This document shows, piece by piece, positions 18,592 to 27,082 of a DNA stretch of 64,000 nucleotides. Origin of the DNA: JACIYW01 sp014359745. GTDB lineage: Bacteria > Pseudomonadota > Alphaproteobacteria > Rhodobacterales > Rhodobacteraceae. The notes below the pieces were generated by a model. The model had not been told where the DNA came from and ran no database searches. It saw only the letters and a program-made list of their open reading frames with translations. The first letter of the stretch is position 1. Every line of letters starts with the position of its first letter. The stretch covers positions 3,863-67,862 of the forward strand of contig JBNPWE010000016.1 in NCBI GenBank assembly GCA_050433985.1, in the 5' to 3' direction. The position numbers and the translations under genes are program-made.

Positions 18592-19020
18592 TCACGGGGT
18601 TTGCGGCGGCGGCCCGCCCCGCCCCGTATCGTCTGGCCCCGTATCGTCTGGCCCCACATCGTCTGGCCCCACATCGTCTGGCCCCGTATCGCCCGAACCA
18701 TCCGGCGAAACCGCCGGGGCGGCATATTCGAGCAGATCGTTGTCGCGGCGCAGCCGGGCGACGATATCGGGGTTGATCCCCCAGAAATCCGTCACCATGC
18801 GGTTGGGGCCGATATAGCGGCGCAACTCGAAGATATCGGCGCAGCGGATGCAATGCACCGGCCTGGGAAAATAGCCGCGCCCCAGCAGCATCGGGTTGAG
18901 AAATTCCTTGCCCTCGCACAGCCAGTAGCTTTCGTTGATCGCGAGCAACAGCATCCGCGGCGCGTCTTCCCCGCCCCCATCCCTGCCGCCGCCATTGTCG
19001 CCGTCATCGGTGTCGCGCAT
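18592..19020 (-). CDS. Small unknown protein upstream of VgrG, with GPDD repeats
   Basis: A 142-residue protein I cannot assign. The first 15 residues are Asp/Gly-rich; a central folded part (about 22-105) contains LLLAINESYWLCEGKEFLN and a CIRC pair, with many aromatic residues; the tail is five pentapeptides of GPDDV/GPDDT type and then Gly/Pro. Its ATG overlaps the TGA of the sheath-fusion gene (TGATG), so it is translationally coupled to that gene, and vgrG begins 36 bases downstream. Candidates are a baseplate or spike-loading factor, or a small adaptor. The GTG at 19023 is an alternative start one codon earlier. Confidence 0.7.
   Translation of the reverse strand: MRDTDDGDNGGGRDGGGEDAPRMLLLAINESYWLCEGKEFLNPMLLGRGYFPRPVHCIRCADIFELRRYIGPNRMVTDFWGINPDIVARLRRDNDLLEYAAPAVSPDGSGDTGPDDVGPDDVGPDDTGPDDTGRGGPPPQTP
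18621..18695. repeat. 15-bp tandem repeat coding GPDDV/GPDDT
   Basis: Five copies of a 15-bp unit (CCCCGTATCGTCTGG and a CCCCACATCG variant) near the 3' end of the small gene upstream of vgrG. On the coding strand each unit gives Gly-Pro-Asp-Asp-Thr or Gly-Pro-Asp-Asp-Val. The same repeat length and GPD core recur in the DUF6931-like gene 2.4 kb away. Confidence 0.88.
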
Positions 19021-21191
19021 CACAATCCCTCCAGCAGGGCGGCCAGTTCGTCATCCATTTCACCGGGTGCGGCGGCGCCATCGGTGGGGGTGTCTTCGAA
19101 CCCGGCCAAGAGCGCGTCAAGATCGTCAAGCCCCGCATCAGAACCGGCATCCGCATCCGCGCCTTCCAGATCGGCCAGCAGATCATCCAGATCATCCGCC
19201 GCCGCCACATCCGGTGCCGCATCCGGTGCGGGGATTTCCATTTCCAGTTCCATGGGCGCCGCAGGCGTCGCCCGCGCCGGGGTGGCTGGTGCGGCCCCGG
19301 CACCGGGCACCGTACCCGCCCAGGGGCCCAGCACCGGCGCCCCGGCCAGCGACTGGAACCCGGCCAGCCGCACCGCATCGCGCCCGCGCGGGCTGACCAG
19401 CGCCATCAGCCCGCGCGCCACCGCGCCTTCCAGGCTGTCCAGCGTCAGGTTGCGGTCGGTGCAGGGCAGCGCCACCTGATCGCCATGGCGGTCGGTGACA
19501 TGGTGGAACGGCATCTCGCCCAGGCTCATCACCGAACCCAGCTCCATCCGGGCGGTGTTTTTCACCTTGGCGCGCGTCGCGGCCAGCAGCGTGGCCACCG
19601 CCACCACCGGGTTGGCCCAGAGCATCGATTTCAACCCGGCCTGCGGGGTGAATTCCTCGAACCCGAAGGCATCGATCGGATCGGTGCGCTGGCCATAGGG
19701 ATGGCGCAGCATGAAGCGCGGCAGGCACAGCCCGACATAGCCCGCCTCGGGCAGGGCGCGCAGGGCGCGCCATGCGCGGTCGGTCAGCGGGTGGCGGTCG
19801 CGCAGCGGCGTGTCGAGGCAGCCGGGCGACAGCGCCGCGAAAAACGGCGCATCGACATGCGCGGCGATCCGTGCCAGCCGCGCCAGCAATTCGGCATGGG
19901 GCGGGGTTTCTTCGAACGTATAAAGCCCGAACAGCGCCGAAAACCCGCCCGCGCCGCCGCCGCCCTGATCCTCGGGCAGGGCCGCCCCGGCCAGCAATCG
20001 ATAAAGGCCCGATTGCGCCAGATCTTCCTGCGCGGCCAGATCGGCGGCCAGTTCCTCGGCCGAGACATCGTAAAGCGTGATCTCTATCGCGTCGCCGGTC
20101 TCGATCCGGCGGGCCAGGAAATCGAGGCTGCGCCATTGCGCCTCCAGCGCCCGAAACTCGGGGTGGTGCAGCACCAGCCGCATCGCCGACGAGAGCGCGT
20201 CATCGACCGCCGCGATCAGCGGCCCGGCCTCGGGCGCGGGGGCGGCGACCACATGCGGGCCGATGATGCCGGCGATCAGCGCCTCGACCGGGGCGGCGGC
20301 GGCAGATGCGGCGGGCGCGGGCGCCCCCCCGATCAGCGCCTGGAAATCCGACAGGCGGCGGTCGGCGGGCATGTCGGAACCGGCCGACCTGTGCCGCGTC
20401 TTCAGCCCGGCGCCATCGCTGACCCCCCAGGCGCGCAGCCGTTCCACCGCCCGCGCCGAGGTGGCGGGTGCCTTCAACTGGCCGCGCAGCCCCGCCAGTT
20501 CGGCAAAAAGCGGCAGGTTTTCATAAAGCGCATCGGGGTGCAGATCGTCGATATCGCGCAGCGGCACCTCGATCACGCTGGTGCCGCCGTCCTGGGTGGC
20601 GACCGGCAGGCGCAGCGTGGTGGCAAAGCCCGCGATCACATCGTCGAAGGTATCGACATCCAGCCGGATCGCGCGCCTGCGCGCCAAAGCCTCGCCCACC
20701 TCGATCCGGCCCGCCGCCGCGCGCCCGGTGAAATCGCCCAGCACCGCGATGCGAAACCGTGGCCGGTGCAGCGTGTCGCGATCCGGGCGCGGCGCATCGA
20801 GCCTGCCAAAGGGTTCCTGCGGCGCGGCGGGCGGGGTGGTGGGCGTTTTGGCGGCGGGCGGCGGGGTTTGGGCGGCTGGCGCCGCTTCTGGCCCCGTCTC
20901 TGTCACGGGATCGGCCTGCCCGTTCCCAAGCAGATCATCCAGCCCCGCCAGCGGATCCTCCGCCGCGCCGCCCTGCGCTGCGGCCCCCTGCGGCGCGGCA
21001 GCGCGCAGCGCATCAAGGGTATCTTGCGCGCCATCCTCGGCAGGTGGTGGGGGGGCGGCGGCAACGCGCAGCGCATCAAGCGCGGATCGGGTCGCATCCG
21101 CCCTGGCGGCCGTTGCCGCCGCCTCGTCGGCCTGTTTCTTCAGACCCGCCGCGCGCAGCGCCGCAAAGGGATCCTTCTTGTCATCAGCCAT
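19020..21191 (-). CDS. TssB-TssC fusion paralogue (ImpD-like sheath-related protein)
   Basis: A 723-residue protein with four parts. Residues 1-140 are low complexity with repeated ALRAA motifs. Residues about 145-255 resemble TssB: FRIAVLGDFTG aligns with FVMGVMSDLSG of the TssB in this window, then IRLDVDTFDD and IEVPLRDIDDLHPDAL follow in the same order. Residues about 320-640 resemble TssC: HHPEFRALEAQWRSLDFL matches HHADFQQLESAWRGLHYL. The last 70 residues are acidic with LDDLL-type repeats. Separate, normal tssB and tssC genes are present at 31-33 kb, so this is an extra copy, comparable in position to ImpD/TssC40 of Rhizobium and Agrobacterium. It may cap or regulate the sheath. The start at 21191 overlaps the channel stop by eight bases. 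Confidence 0.85.
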   Translation of the reverse strand: MADDKKDPFAALRAAGLKKQADEAAATAARADATRSALDALRVAAAPPPPAEDGAQDTLDALRAAAPQGAAAQGGAAEDPLAGLDDLLGNGQADPVTETGPEAAPAAQTPPPAAKTPTTPPAAPQEPFGRLDAPRPDRDTLHRPRFRIAVLGDFTGRAAAGRIEVGEALARRRAIRLDVDTFDDVIAGFATTLRLPVATQDGGTSVIEVPLRDIDDLHPDALYENLPLFAELAGLRGQLKAPATSARAVERLRAWGVSDGAGLKTRHRSAGSDMPADRRLSDFQALIGGAPAPAASAAAAPVEALIAGIIGPHVVAAPAPEAGPLIAAVDDALSSAMRLVLHHPEFRALEAQWRSLDFLARRIETGDAIEITLYDVSAEELAADLAAQEDLAQSGLYRLLAGAALPEDQGGGGAGGFSALFGLYTFEETPPHAELLARLARIAAHVDAPFFAALSPGCLDTPLRDRHPLTDRAWRALRALPEAGYVGLCLPRFMLRHPYGQRTDPIDAFGFEEFTPQAGLKSMLWANPVVAVATLLAATRAKVKNTARMELGSVMSLGEMPFHHVTDRHGDQVALPCTDRNLTLDSLEGAVARGLMALVSPRGRDAVRLAGFQSLAGAPVLGPWAGTVPGAGAAPATPARATPAAPMELEMEIPAPDAAPDVAAADDLDDLLADLEGADADAGSDAGLDDLDALLAGFEDTPTDGAAAPGEMDDELAALLEGL

Positions 21192-22113
21192 CGCTATCCC
21201 CTGTCTTGTCCTGCGGGGCGGCAGCCCCATCTTTTCCACCACTTTTTCCTGCGATCAGCGCATGCAGCGCCCGGATCTCGTCTTGCAACTGCAAGACATG
21301 GGCATCGACCTGGTCGGTTTCGCGGCGCACCAGTTCGCGCAGCTTTTCGAATTCCTGTTCGGTCTCTTCTTCCACCGCCGCCTGCATGGTGTTGACCAGC
21401 AGACCGATAAAGAGGTTGAGCACCGAAAAAGAGGTGATCACGATGAAAGGCACGAAAAACGCCCAGGCCATCGGGAATTGCACCATCACCGGGCGCACGA
21501 TGCCCATCGACCAGGATTCCAGCGTCATGATCTGAAACAGCGAATAGGCCGACCGCCCGATGGTGCCGAACCATTCGTCAAAGGCCGCGCCATACATGAT
21601 CGTCGCCATCACCGAGAACACGTAATAGACCACGCTCAGCATCACGATCACCGCGCCCATCCCCGGCAGCGCATCCAGAAGCGCCTGCACCACCGCGCGC
21701 ATCTGCGGCACCGCCGACAGGATGCGCAGCGCCCGGATCACCCGCAGCCCGCGCAGCGCCGACAGCCCGTGCCCCTGCGGCAACAGCCCGACACTGACCA
21801 CCAGCAGATCGAAGATGTTCCAGGCATTGCGGAAAAACCCAAGCCCGTAGGCATAAAGCTTCAGCGTCAGTTCCAGAACGAAAATACCCAGCACCAACTG
21901 GTCAAACAGCATCAAGAGCGTGCCGAACCGGGCCATCAGCGTGTCGGATGTGGTCATGCCCAGCGTGGCGGCGTTGACGATGATCAGCGCCAGAATGGTG
22001 TTCCTGACCCGGTCGCGTTCCAGAAAGCCGCGCAGCCGCGCCCGGCCCAGCCCGGCAGGCCCGGCCCCGGCGCTTTTGCCGGGGCCCGGAACGGTATCGG
22101 CGATATTGCTCAC
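21184..22113 (-). CDS. Voltage-gated sodium channel-like protein (BacNav family)
   Basis: A 309-residue ion channel with one six-helix unit. S1 is about 37-54, S2 66-88 (acidic Glu81), S3 98-112 (Asp102), S4 119-134 with arginines at 121, 124, 127 and 130 spaced every third residue, and S5 152-174. The pore loop ends in FQIMTLESWSMG, whose TLESWS filter is the BacNav sodium-selectivity signature, and S6 is about 216-248. A C-terminal coiled coil (245-290) fits tetramer formation. Start is GTG in a GTGA overlap with the upstream gene, and the stop lies inside the next gene. It is therefore locked into the T6SS operon between clpV and the sheath-fusion gene. The channel family is clear; a role in secretion is inference. 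Confidence 0.92.
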   Translation of the reverse strand: MSNIADTVPGPGKSAGAGPAGLGRARLRGFLERDRVRNTILALIIVNAATLGMTTSDTLMARFGTLLMLFDQLVLGIFVLELTLKLYAYGLGFFRNAWNIFDLLVVSVGLLPQGHGLSALRGLRVIRALRILSAVPQMRAVVQALLDALPGMGAVIVMLSVVYYVFSVMATIMYGAAFDEWFGTIGRSAYSLFQIMTLESWSMGIVRPVMVQFPMAWAFFVPFIVITSFSVLNLFIGLLVNTMQAAVEEETEQEFEKLRELVRRETDQVDAHVLQLQDEIRALHALIAGKSGGKDGAAAPQDKTGDSDG

Positions 22114-23048
22114 TTCAACAATTTCTCCACCTTGTCGAATTCCTTGCCCAGCATCTTCATGTCCTTCATCACCGCCTGCGCCGTCCTCGTCTCGGCCGAG
22201 GTGTTGGCCAGTTCCTTTGCCAGCCGGTCGGCATCGCGCGCATCGGGTTTGCCGGCCTTGGTCACGGCAATCGCCCCGTCCATTTCCTTGCCGAAACGCT
22301 CCATCGCCGTCTCGAAGGCGGCCAGGGTGCCATCGGCCTTTTTCACCATGTCGCCAAAGGCGCGCAATTCGGGGGCGGCATCGTCCCTGATCGATTTGGG
22401 CAGGCCACGCATCAGGCTGACGGCGGCGAGGGCCTCGCGGGCGTGATCCTCGAACAGCTTGTCGGCGGCGGTCATTTCCCTGGTGGCCTCGGTCAGGGCG
22501 CGGGCCTCTTGCCTGGCATCGCCGTTTGCCGCGGTCAGGGCGCGGGAAAGATCCTTCATCGCCCTGGAGGCAAGATTTGCCGGTTCGGCAAAGATCTTGC
22601 GCTCGTCGATCCCGTCAAGCTTCTTGAGCGCCGCCTTGCCATCTTTCAGCCCGCGCTTGTTGTTGCCCTTGTCGGCCACCACCTCTTCGATGGCCAGCGA
22701 GGCTTTTTTCAACAATTCCTTGCGGGTTTCCTTGTAATCGCCGGGCAATTGCTTTTCGGCGGCCAATTGCCCCTTGGGCCCCTGCTTCATCGCGGCCTTG
22801 TAATGCACGGCCGCCCGATGGGCGAGGATCTTGAGGTCATAGCGCGCCAGCCCGTCAAGCGCGTCCTTCAGCCTGGACGCGCTCCACTTGCGTTTGTCGA
22901 GTTCGACCATCTGCGAATACTGGATCGGCAGGAACACCTTTTTCAGCGCCGGATTGGCTTTGATCCAGTCGGCGGTTTTCTTGTCCATCTCGGCAAAGGG
23001 GCTGGCGTTCAGTTCTGCCTTCATCTTCTTCTTGTCTGCATCGGCCAT
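22110..23048 (-). CDS. Helical, charged protein of unknown function
   Basis: A 312-residue protein with no signal peptide or membrane segment. It is very rich in Lys, Ala, Asp and Glu and should be nearly all helix, with long amphipathic stretches (LKDALDGLARYDLKILAHRA, then LFEDHAREALAAVSLMRG). Unlike most neighbours it is Lys-rich. I do not recognise a family. It starts only nine bases after the clpV stop and ends in a GTGA overlap with the sodium-channel gene, so both should be made together. It could be a cytoplasmic partner of the channel or a chaperone or adaptor for secretion. Confidence 0.78.
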   Translation of the reverse strand: MADADKKKMKAELNASPFAEMDKKTADWIKANPALKKVFLPIQYSQMVELDKRKWSASRLKDALDGLARYDLKILAHRAAVHYKAAMKQGPKGQLAAEKQLPGDYKETRKELLKKASLAIEEVVADKGNNKRGLKDGKAALKKLDGIDERKIFAEPANLASRAMKDLSRALTAANGDARQEARALTEATREMTAADKLFEDHAREALAAVSLMRGLPKSIRDDAAPELRAFGDMVKKADGTLAAFETAMERFGKEMDGAIAVTKAGKPDARDADRLAKELANTSAETRTAQAVMKDMKMLGKEFDKVEKLLK

Positions 23049-23057
23049 GAAATCCTC

Positions 23058-25769
23058 CTAATCGAACGCATAGGTGAAATTGCTGTCGGTCACATCGATC
23101 GCCACCTTGCTGATCACCCCGCCGGTCATCATCCGGCGCAGGAATTCGGCGGAAATATCGGGCAGCATGGTGTTGGTCACGATCGCATCGATCATCCGCC
23201 CGCCCGATTCCAGTTCCTGACAGCGGCCGACGATCGTATCCACCACCGCGTCGGAATAGGTGAAGGGCACGCCATGCGCGGCCTGCACCCGGCGCTTGAT
23301 CCGGCCAAGTTGCAGCCGGGTGATCTCGGCGATCATGTCGGGCGACAGCGGGTAATAGGGGATGGTGACCAACCGGCCCAGAAGTGCGGGCGGAAAGATT
23401 TTCAGAAGCGGATCGCGCAGCGCCTTGGCCATGCCTTCGGGATCGGGCATCAGATCGGGGTCGGCGCACAGATCCATGATCATGTCGGTGCCGGCATTGG
23501 TGGTCAGCAGGATCAGGGTGTTCTTGAAATCGATCACCCGCCCTTCGCCATCCTCCATCACGCCCTTGTCGAAGACCTGGAAAAATATCTCGTGCACATC
23601 GGGATGGGCCTTTTCCACCTCGTCCAGCAGCACCACCGAATAGGGTTTGCGCCGCACCGCCTCGGTCAGCACCCCGCCCTCGCCATAGCCCACATAGCCC
23701 GGAGGCGCGCCCTTCAGCGAGGAAACGGTATGCGCTTCCTGGTATTCGGACATGTTGATGGTGATGACGTTCTGTTCGCCACCATAAAGCACCTCGGCCA
23801 GCGCCAGCGCGGTTTCGGTCTTGCCGACACCGCTCGTGCCCGCCAACATGAACACCCCGATGGGTTTCTGGGGGTTGTCAAGGCCCGCGCGGCTGGTCTG
23901 GATACGCTTGGCGATCATGCGCATGGCGTGATCCTGGCCGATCACCCGCTTGCCCAGATGGGTCTCCAGGTTCAGCACCGTGTCGATCTCGTCCTTGACC
24001 ATGCGGCCCACCGGAATACCCGTCCAGTCACCGACCACGCTGGCCACCGCCTGCGCATCGACGATGGGCAGGATCAGGGGCGACTCGCCCTGCAAGGTGA
24101 TCAGTTCGGCGTTCCTGGCCTTCAGCCGCGCCAGAAGATCGGCGCGTTCGGTCCCGGTCAGGGGGCTGGCGGCGGCGGCCTCAACGCTCGCGGCCTCGGG
24201 GGCATCGACCGGCGCGCCGCCCGCGCGCAATTGCGCCCGCAGATCGAGGATCTCCTCGACCACCGCCTTTTCCGCTTCCCAGCGGCCGGTCAACTCGGCC
24301 AGCCGCGCCTGTTCCTGCGCCTTCACATCGCCGATCACCGCGCGCCGGTCGGCCACGTCATAGCCCGCCGTCTCGTCGCGTTCGATGATGGCCAGTTCGG
24401 TCTCCAGCGCCTCGATGCGGCGGCGGCTGTCATCCACCTCGGCAGGCACCGCGAATTGCGAAATCGCCACCCGTGCGCAGGCGGTATCAAGCACCGACAC
24501 CGATTTGTCGGGCAGTTGCCGCGCCGGGATATAGCGCGCCGACAGGTTCACCGCCGCCTCGATGCCTTCATCAAGCACCTGCACCTTGTGGTGGCGTTCC
24601 AGCATCGAGGCGATGCCGCGCATCATCATCACCGCCCGTTCGGGGCTGGGTTCCTCGACCACGACGGTCTGGAAACGCCGGGTCAGGGCGGGGTCTTTTT
24701 CGATGTGTTTCTTGTATTCGGCCCAGGTGGTCGCACCGATGGTGCGCAGGGTGCCGCGCGCCAGCGCCGGTTTCAAAAGGTTGGCCGCATCGCCGGTGCC
24801 CGCCGCGCCGCCCGCGCCCACCAGGGTGTGGGTTTCGTCGATGAACATGATGATCGGGGTGGTTGAGGCCTGCACCTCTTCGATGACCTGTTTCAGCCGG
24901 TTCTCGAATTCGCCCTTCATGCTGGCGCCGGCCTGCAACAGGCCCACATCCAGCGCCAGGATCCGCGCATCGCGCAGGCTGGGCGGCACGTCGCCCCGCG
25001 CGATGCGCAGCGCGAACCCCTCGACCACGGCGGTCTTGCCCACGCCGGCCTCGCCGGTCAGGATCGGGTTGTTCTGGCGGCGGCGCATCAGCACATCGAC
25101 GACCTGGCGGATTTCCTCGTCGCGGCCGACGATCGGGTCGATCTCGCCGCGGCGGGCCTGTTCGGTCAGATCGGTGCAGAACTGCGCCAGCGCCTCTTCG
25201 CGGCCCATGCCGGCCGGGCCGACCGCGCCCGATGCCTCGCCGGGTGCCGCGCCGCCGCCCGTCGATGATCCGTCCTGCGCGCGCAGCCCGTCTTCGGGCG
25301 AGCCATCGGTGATCTTGTGGAACCCCTCGGCCAGGTCATCGGGCCTGATCTTGCCGAATTCGGGGGATATCCCGATCAGGATGTTCTTCAGCCCCGGTGT
25401 CTTGAGCATGCCAAGCACCAGATGCCCGGTGCGCACCTGGCTGGAGGAATAAAGCAGCGAGGCAAACACCCAGGACCGTTCCACCGCATCGGGCAGATGT
25501 TCGGACATATCGGTGACCGAGGTCGCGCCGCGCGGCAGCGCATCCAGCGCCCGGGTCAGATCGGCGGCGATCTTGCCCCCGTCCAGATCGAAATGCCGGA
25601 TGATGCGGATCACGTCATTATCCTGGCCCTGAAGGATCTGCGCCATCCAGTGCACCACCTCGACATAGGGGTTGCCGCGCAGCTTGCAAAACACGAACGC
25701 CCCTTCGATCGCCTTGTAGGCCAGGCTGTTGAGCTTGCCGAACAGGGCAACGCGGCTGATCTCGGTCAT
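23058..25769 (-). CDS. clpV: T6SS AAA+ ATPase ClpV (TssH)
   Basis: A 903-residue disaggregase that recycles the contracted TssB/TssC sheath. It has an N-terminal Clp repeat domain (1-160), a first AAA module with Walker A GEAGVGKT at 239-246 and an FIDETHTLVGAGG Walker B, an M-domain coiled coil with ETELAIIERDE, and a second AAA module with GTSGVGKT near 644 and LLDEVEKAH. All motifs are intact, so it should be active. The start overlaps the tssG stop (ATGA). Confidence 0.97.
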   Translation of the reverse strand: MTEISRVALFGKLNSLAYKAIEGAFVFCKLRGNPYVEVVHWMAQILQGQDNDVIRIIRHFDLDGGKIAADLTRALDALPRGATSVTDMSEHLPDAVERSWVFASLLYSSSQVRTGHLVLGMLKTPGLKNILIGISPEFGKIRPDDLAEGFHKITDGSPEDGLRAQDGSSTGGGAAPGEASGAVGPAGMGREEALAQFCTDLTEQARRGEIDPIVGRDEEIRQVVDVLMRRRQNNPILTGEAGVGKTAVVEGFALRIARGDVPPSLRDARILALDVGLLQAGASMKGEFENRLKQVIEEVQASTTPIIMFIDETHTLVGAGGAAGTGDAANLLKPALARGTLRTIGATTWAEYKKHIEKDPALTRRFQTVVVEEPSPERAVMMMRGIASMLERHHKVQVLDEGIEAAVNLSARYIPARQLPDKSVSVLDTACARVAISQFAVPAEVDDSRRRIEALETELAIIERDETAGYDVADRRAVIGDVKAQEQARLAELTGRWEAEKAVVEEILDLRAQLRAGGAPVDAPEAASVEAAAASPLTGTERADLLARLKARNAELITLQGESPLILPIVDAQAVASVVGDWTGIPVGRMVKDEIDTVLNLETHLGKRVIGQDHAMRMIAKRIQTSRAGLDNPQKPIGVFMLAGTSGVGKTETALALAEVLYGGEQNVITINMSEYQEAHTVSSLKGAPPGYVGYGEGGVLTEAVRRKPYSVVLLDEVEKAHPDVHEIFFQVFDKGVMEDGEGRVIDFKNTLILLTTNAGTDMIMDLCADPDLMPDPEGMAKALRDPLLKIFPPALLGRLVTIPYYPLSPDMIAEITRLQLGRIKRRVQAAHGVPFTYSDAVVDTIVGRCQELESGGRMIDAIVTNTMLPDISAEFLRRMMTGGVISKVAIDVTDSNFTYAFD

Positions 25770-27082
25770 CTGTGGGTTCCTTCGTTGGCGGTGGCGGCGG
25801 CGCGCGCCCCTGGTGATTGAGGAGTGATCGGGGGCCGGGCGGCGGGCGTGGCGGCGCGCAGCGCCTGGGGGTGCAGGTACAGCTCATCGGCATCGCGCGC
25901 CCCGGCCCGCGTGCCGATCCAGCCGACATGGCCCAGCCGGACGGTCGCACCGATCCGGGCCGCGGGCACCTGATCGGCGGCCAGCACCAGATTGACGTCA
26001 TAATCCAGCGCATCGCCCACATAGGATCGCACCACCGCGTCCAGCCGGTTCAGCGATCCCGATCCGGGCAGCAGGCGCGTGTAATCCCCCAGGCTGAGCG
26101 GGCCGATGCGCAGCCGGAATTTCGACGCCCGCGACCAGACCCGATCCCCGATCGAGGTGGATCGCCCCAACCCGCCGCCGCTTTCGCCGCCGCTTTCGCC
26201 GCCCTTCTCGGGGCCGGCGGGCACGCCAAGCTGCCAGCGGTCATCGGGTTCCAGCGCCAGCCAGGAACCGACGAATTGCTGCAAGCTGACCGGGGCGCGC
26301 ACAAAGGCCGCAACGATCGCCATCAGCCCGTCGGCATGGCGCGCGCCCTGCCCGTAGAAACCCGCGAAATGCCGCCGCGCCATGTCGGGCATCGCGTCGC
26401 GGTTCTGAAACCCCGGCCCCAGCACCCCCGCGATCGCCGCCACCCGGTCGGCAAAGGCATCGCGCGGCGCGCGCCCGTCCGGGCCGGGCCGCAACGCCCG
26501 GTCGAACGACGGCGCGGGCTGCGCCGAGACATAGGCGCGATAGAACAGCCCGGCCAGCCGGTTGGTCAGCATGTCGGCAAAGGCGATGAAGGTCGGGTCG
26601 CGGTGGTTGCGCCGCCGGTCGCGGGCATATTCGGTCAGATGCAGCGGCAACGGCCCCGAGGGCCCGAACAGGCCGAAAAACCGGTTGGTCAGCCGCCAGA
26701 CCTCGGGGGCGGGTGTTTTGGCAGGCGCCTCTTCAACCCCTTGTGCGGCGTCCCCCGCCTTTTGATCAGCCGCCTTTTCATCGCCGACCTTTCCCTCATC
26801 CACCTTTCCCTCCGCCGCCTGGTCCTGACCGGCCAGCCCTGCGGCGATCCCCGGCGGCGGGGTCAGCGCCGCGATGGTCGAGGTGGGAAAGGCCAGTTCC
26901 GCCTCCTGGCCGATGCGCAGCGGGTCTTCGGCCGGGCGGCGGCTTTCGCCCAGGCGGGGGCTGTCGGGAAAGGCCGCCTCGATCACGCGCAGCGCGTGAA
27001 AGATATGGTGCGTTTCGGGGGACCGGATCAGCCGCGCAAGATGCGTCAGATGATCCGGCCCAGCCCCTGGTCGGGTTTCCAT
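25766..27082 (-). CDS. tssG: T6SS baseplate protein TssG
   Basis: A 438-residue TssG, part of the baseplate wedge with TssE, TssF and TssK. Family features are HIFHALRVIEAAFPDSPRLG at the N terminus, FFGLFGPSGPLPLHLTEYAR and, further on, HRFLGFYGQ-like sequence (seen as ARRHFAGFYGQGARHADGL). A Glu/Lys/Ala insert of about 35 residues (DQAAEGKVDEGKVGDEKAAD) is low complexity and probably a loop. It overlaps tssF by 37 bases and clpV by four. Confidence 0.95.
   Translation of the reverse strand: METRPGAGPDHLTHLARLIRSPETHHIFHALRVIEAAFPDSPRLGESRRPAEDPLRIGQEAELAFPTSTIAALTPPPGIAAGLAGQDQAAEGKVDEGKVGDEKAADQKAGDAAQGVEEAPAKTPAPEVWRLTNRFFGLFGPSGPLPLHLTEYARDRRRNHRDPTFIAFADMLTNRLAGLFYRAYVSAQPAPSFDRALRPGPDGRAPRDAFADRVAAIAGVLGPGFQNRDAMPDMARRHFAGFYGQGARHADGLMAIVAAFVRAPVSLQQFVGSWLALEPDDRWQLGVPAGPEKGGESGGESGGGLGRSTSIGDRVWSRASKFRLRIGPLSLGDYTRLLPGSGSLNRLDAVVRSYVGDALDYDVNLVLAADQVPAARIGATVRLGHVGWIGTRAGARDADELYLHPQALRAATPAARPPITPQSPGARAAATANEGTHR

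Noticed and set aside
22443..24866. 807-codon plus-strand frame across clpV and the helical protein
   Set aside because: Antisense shadow of clpV; no motif, composition biased by the codons of the real gene.
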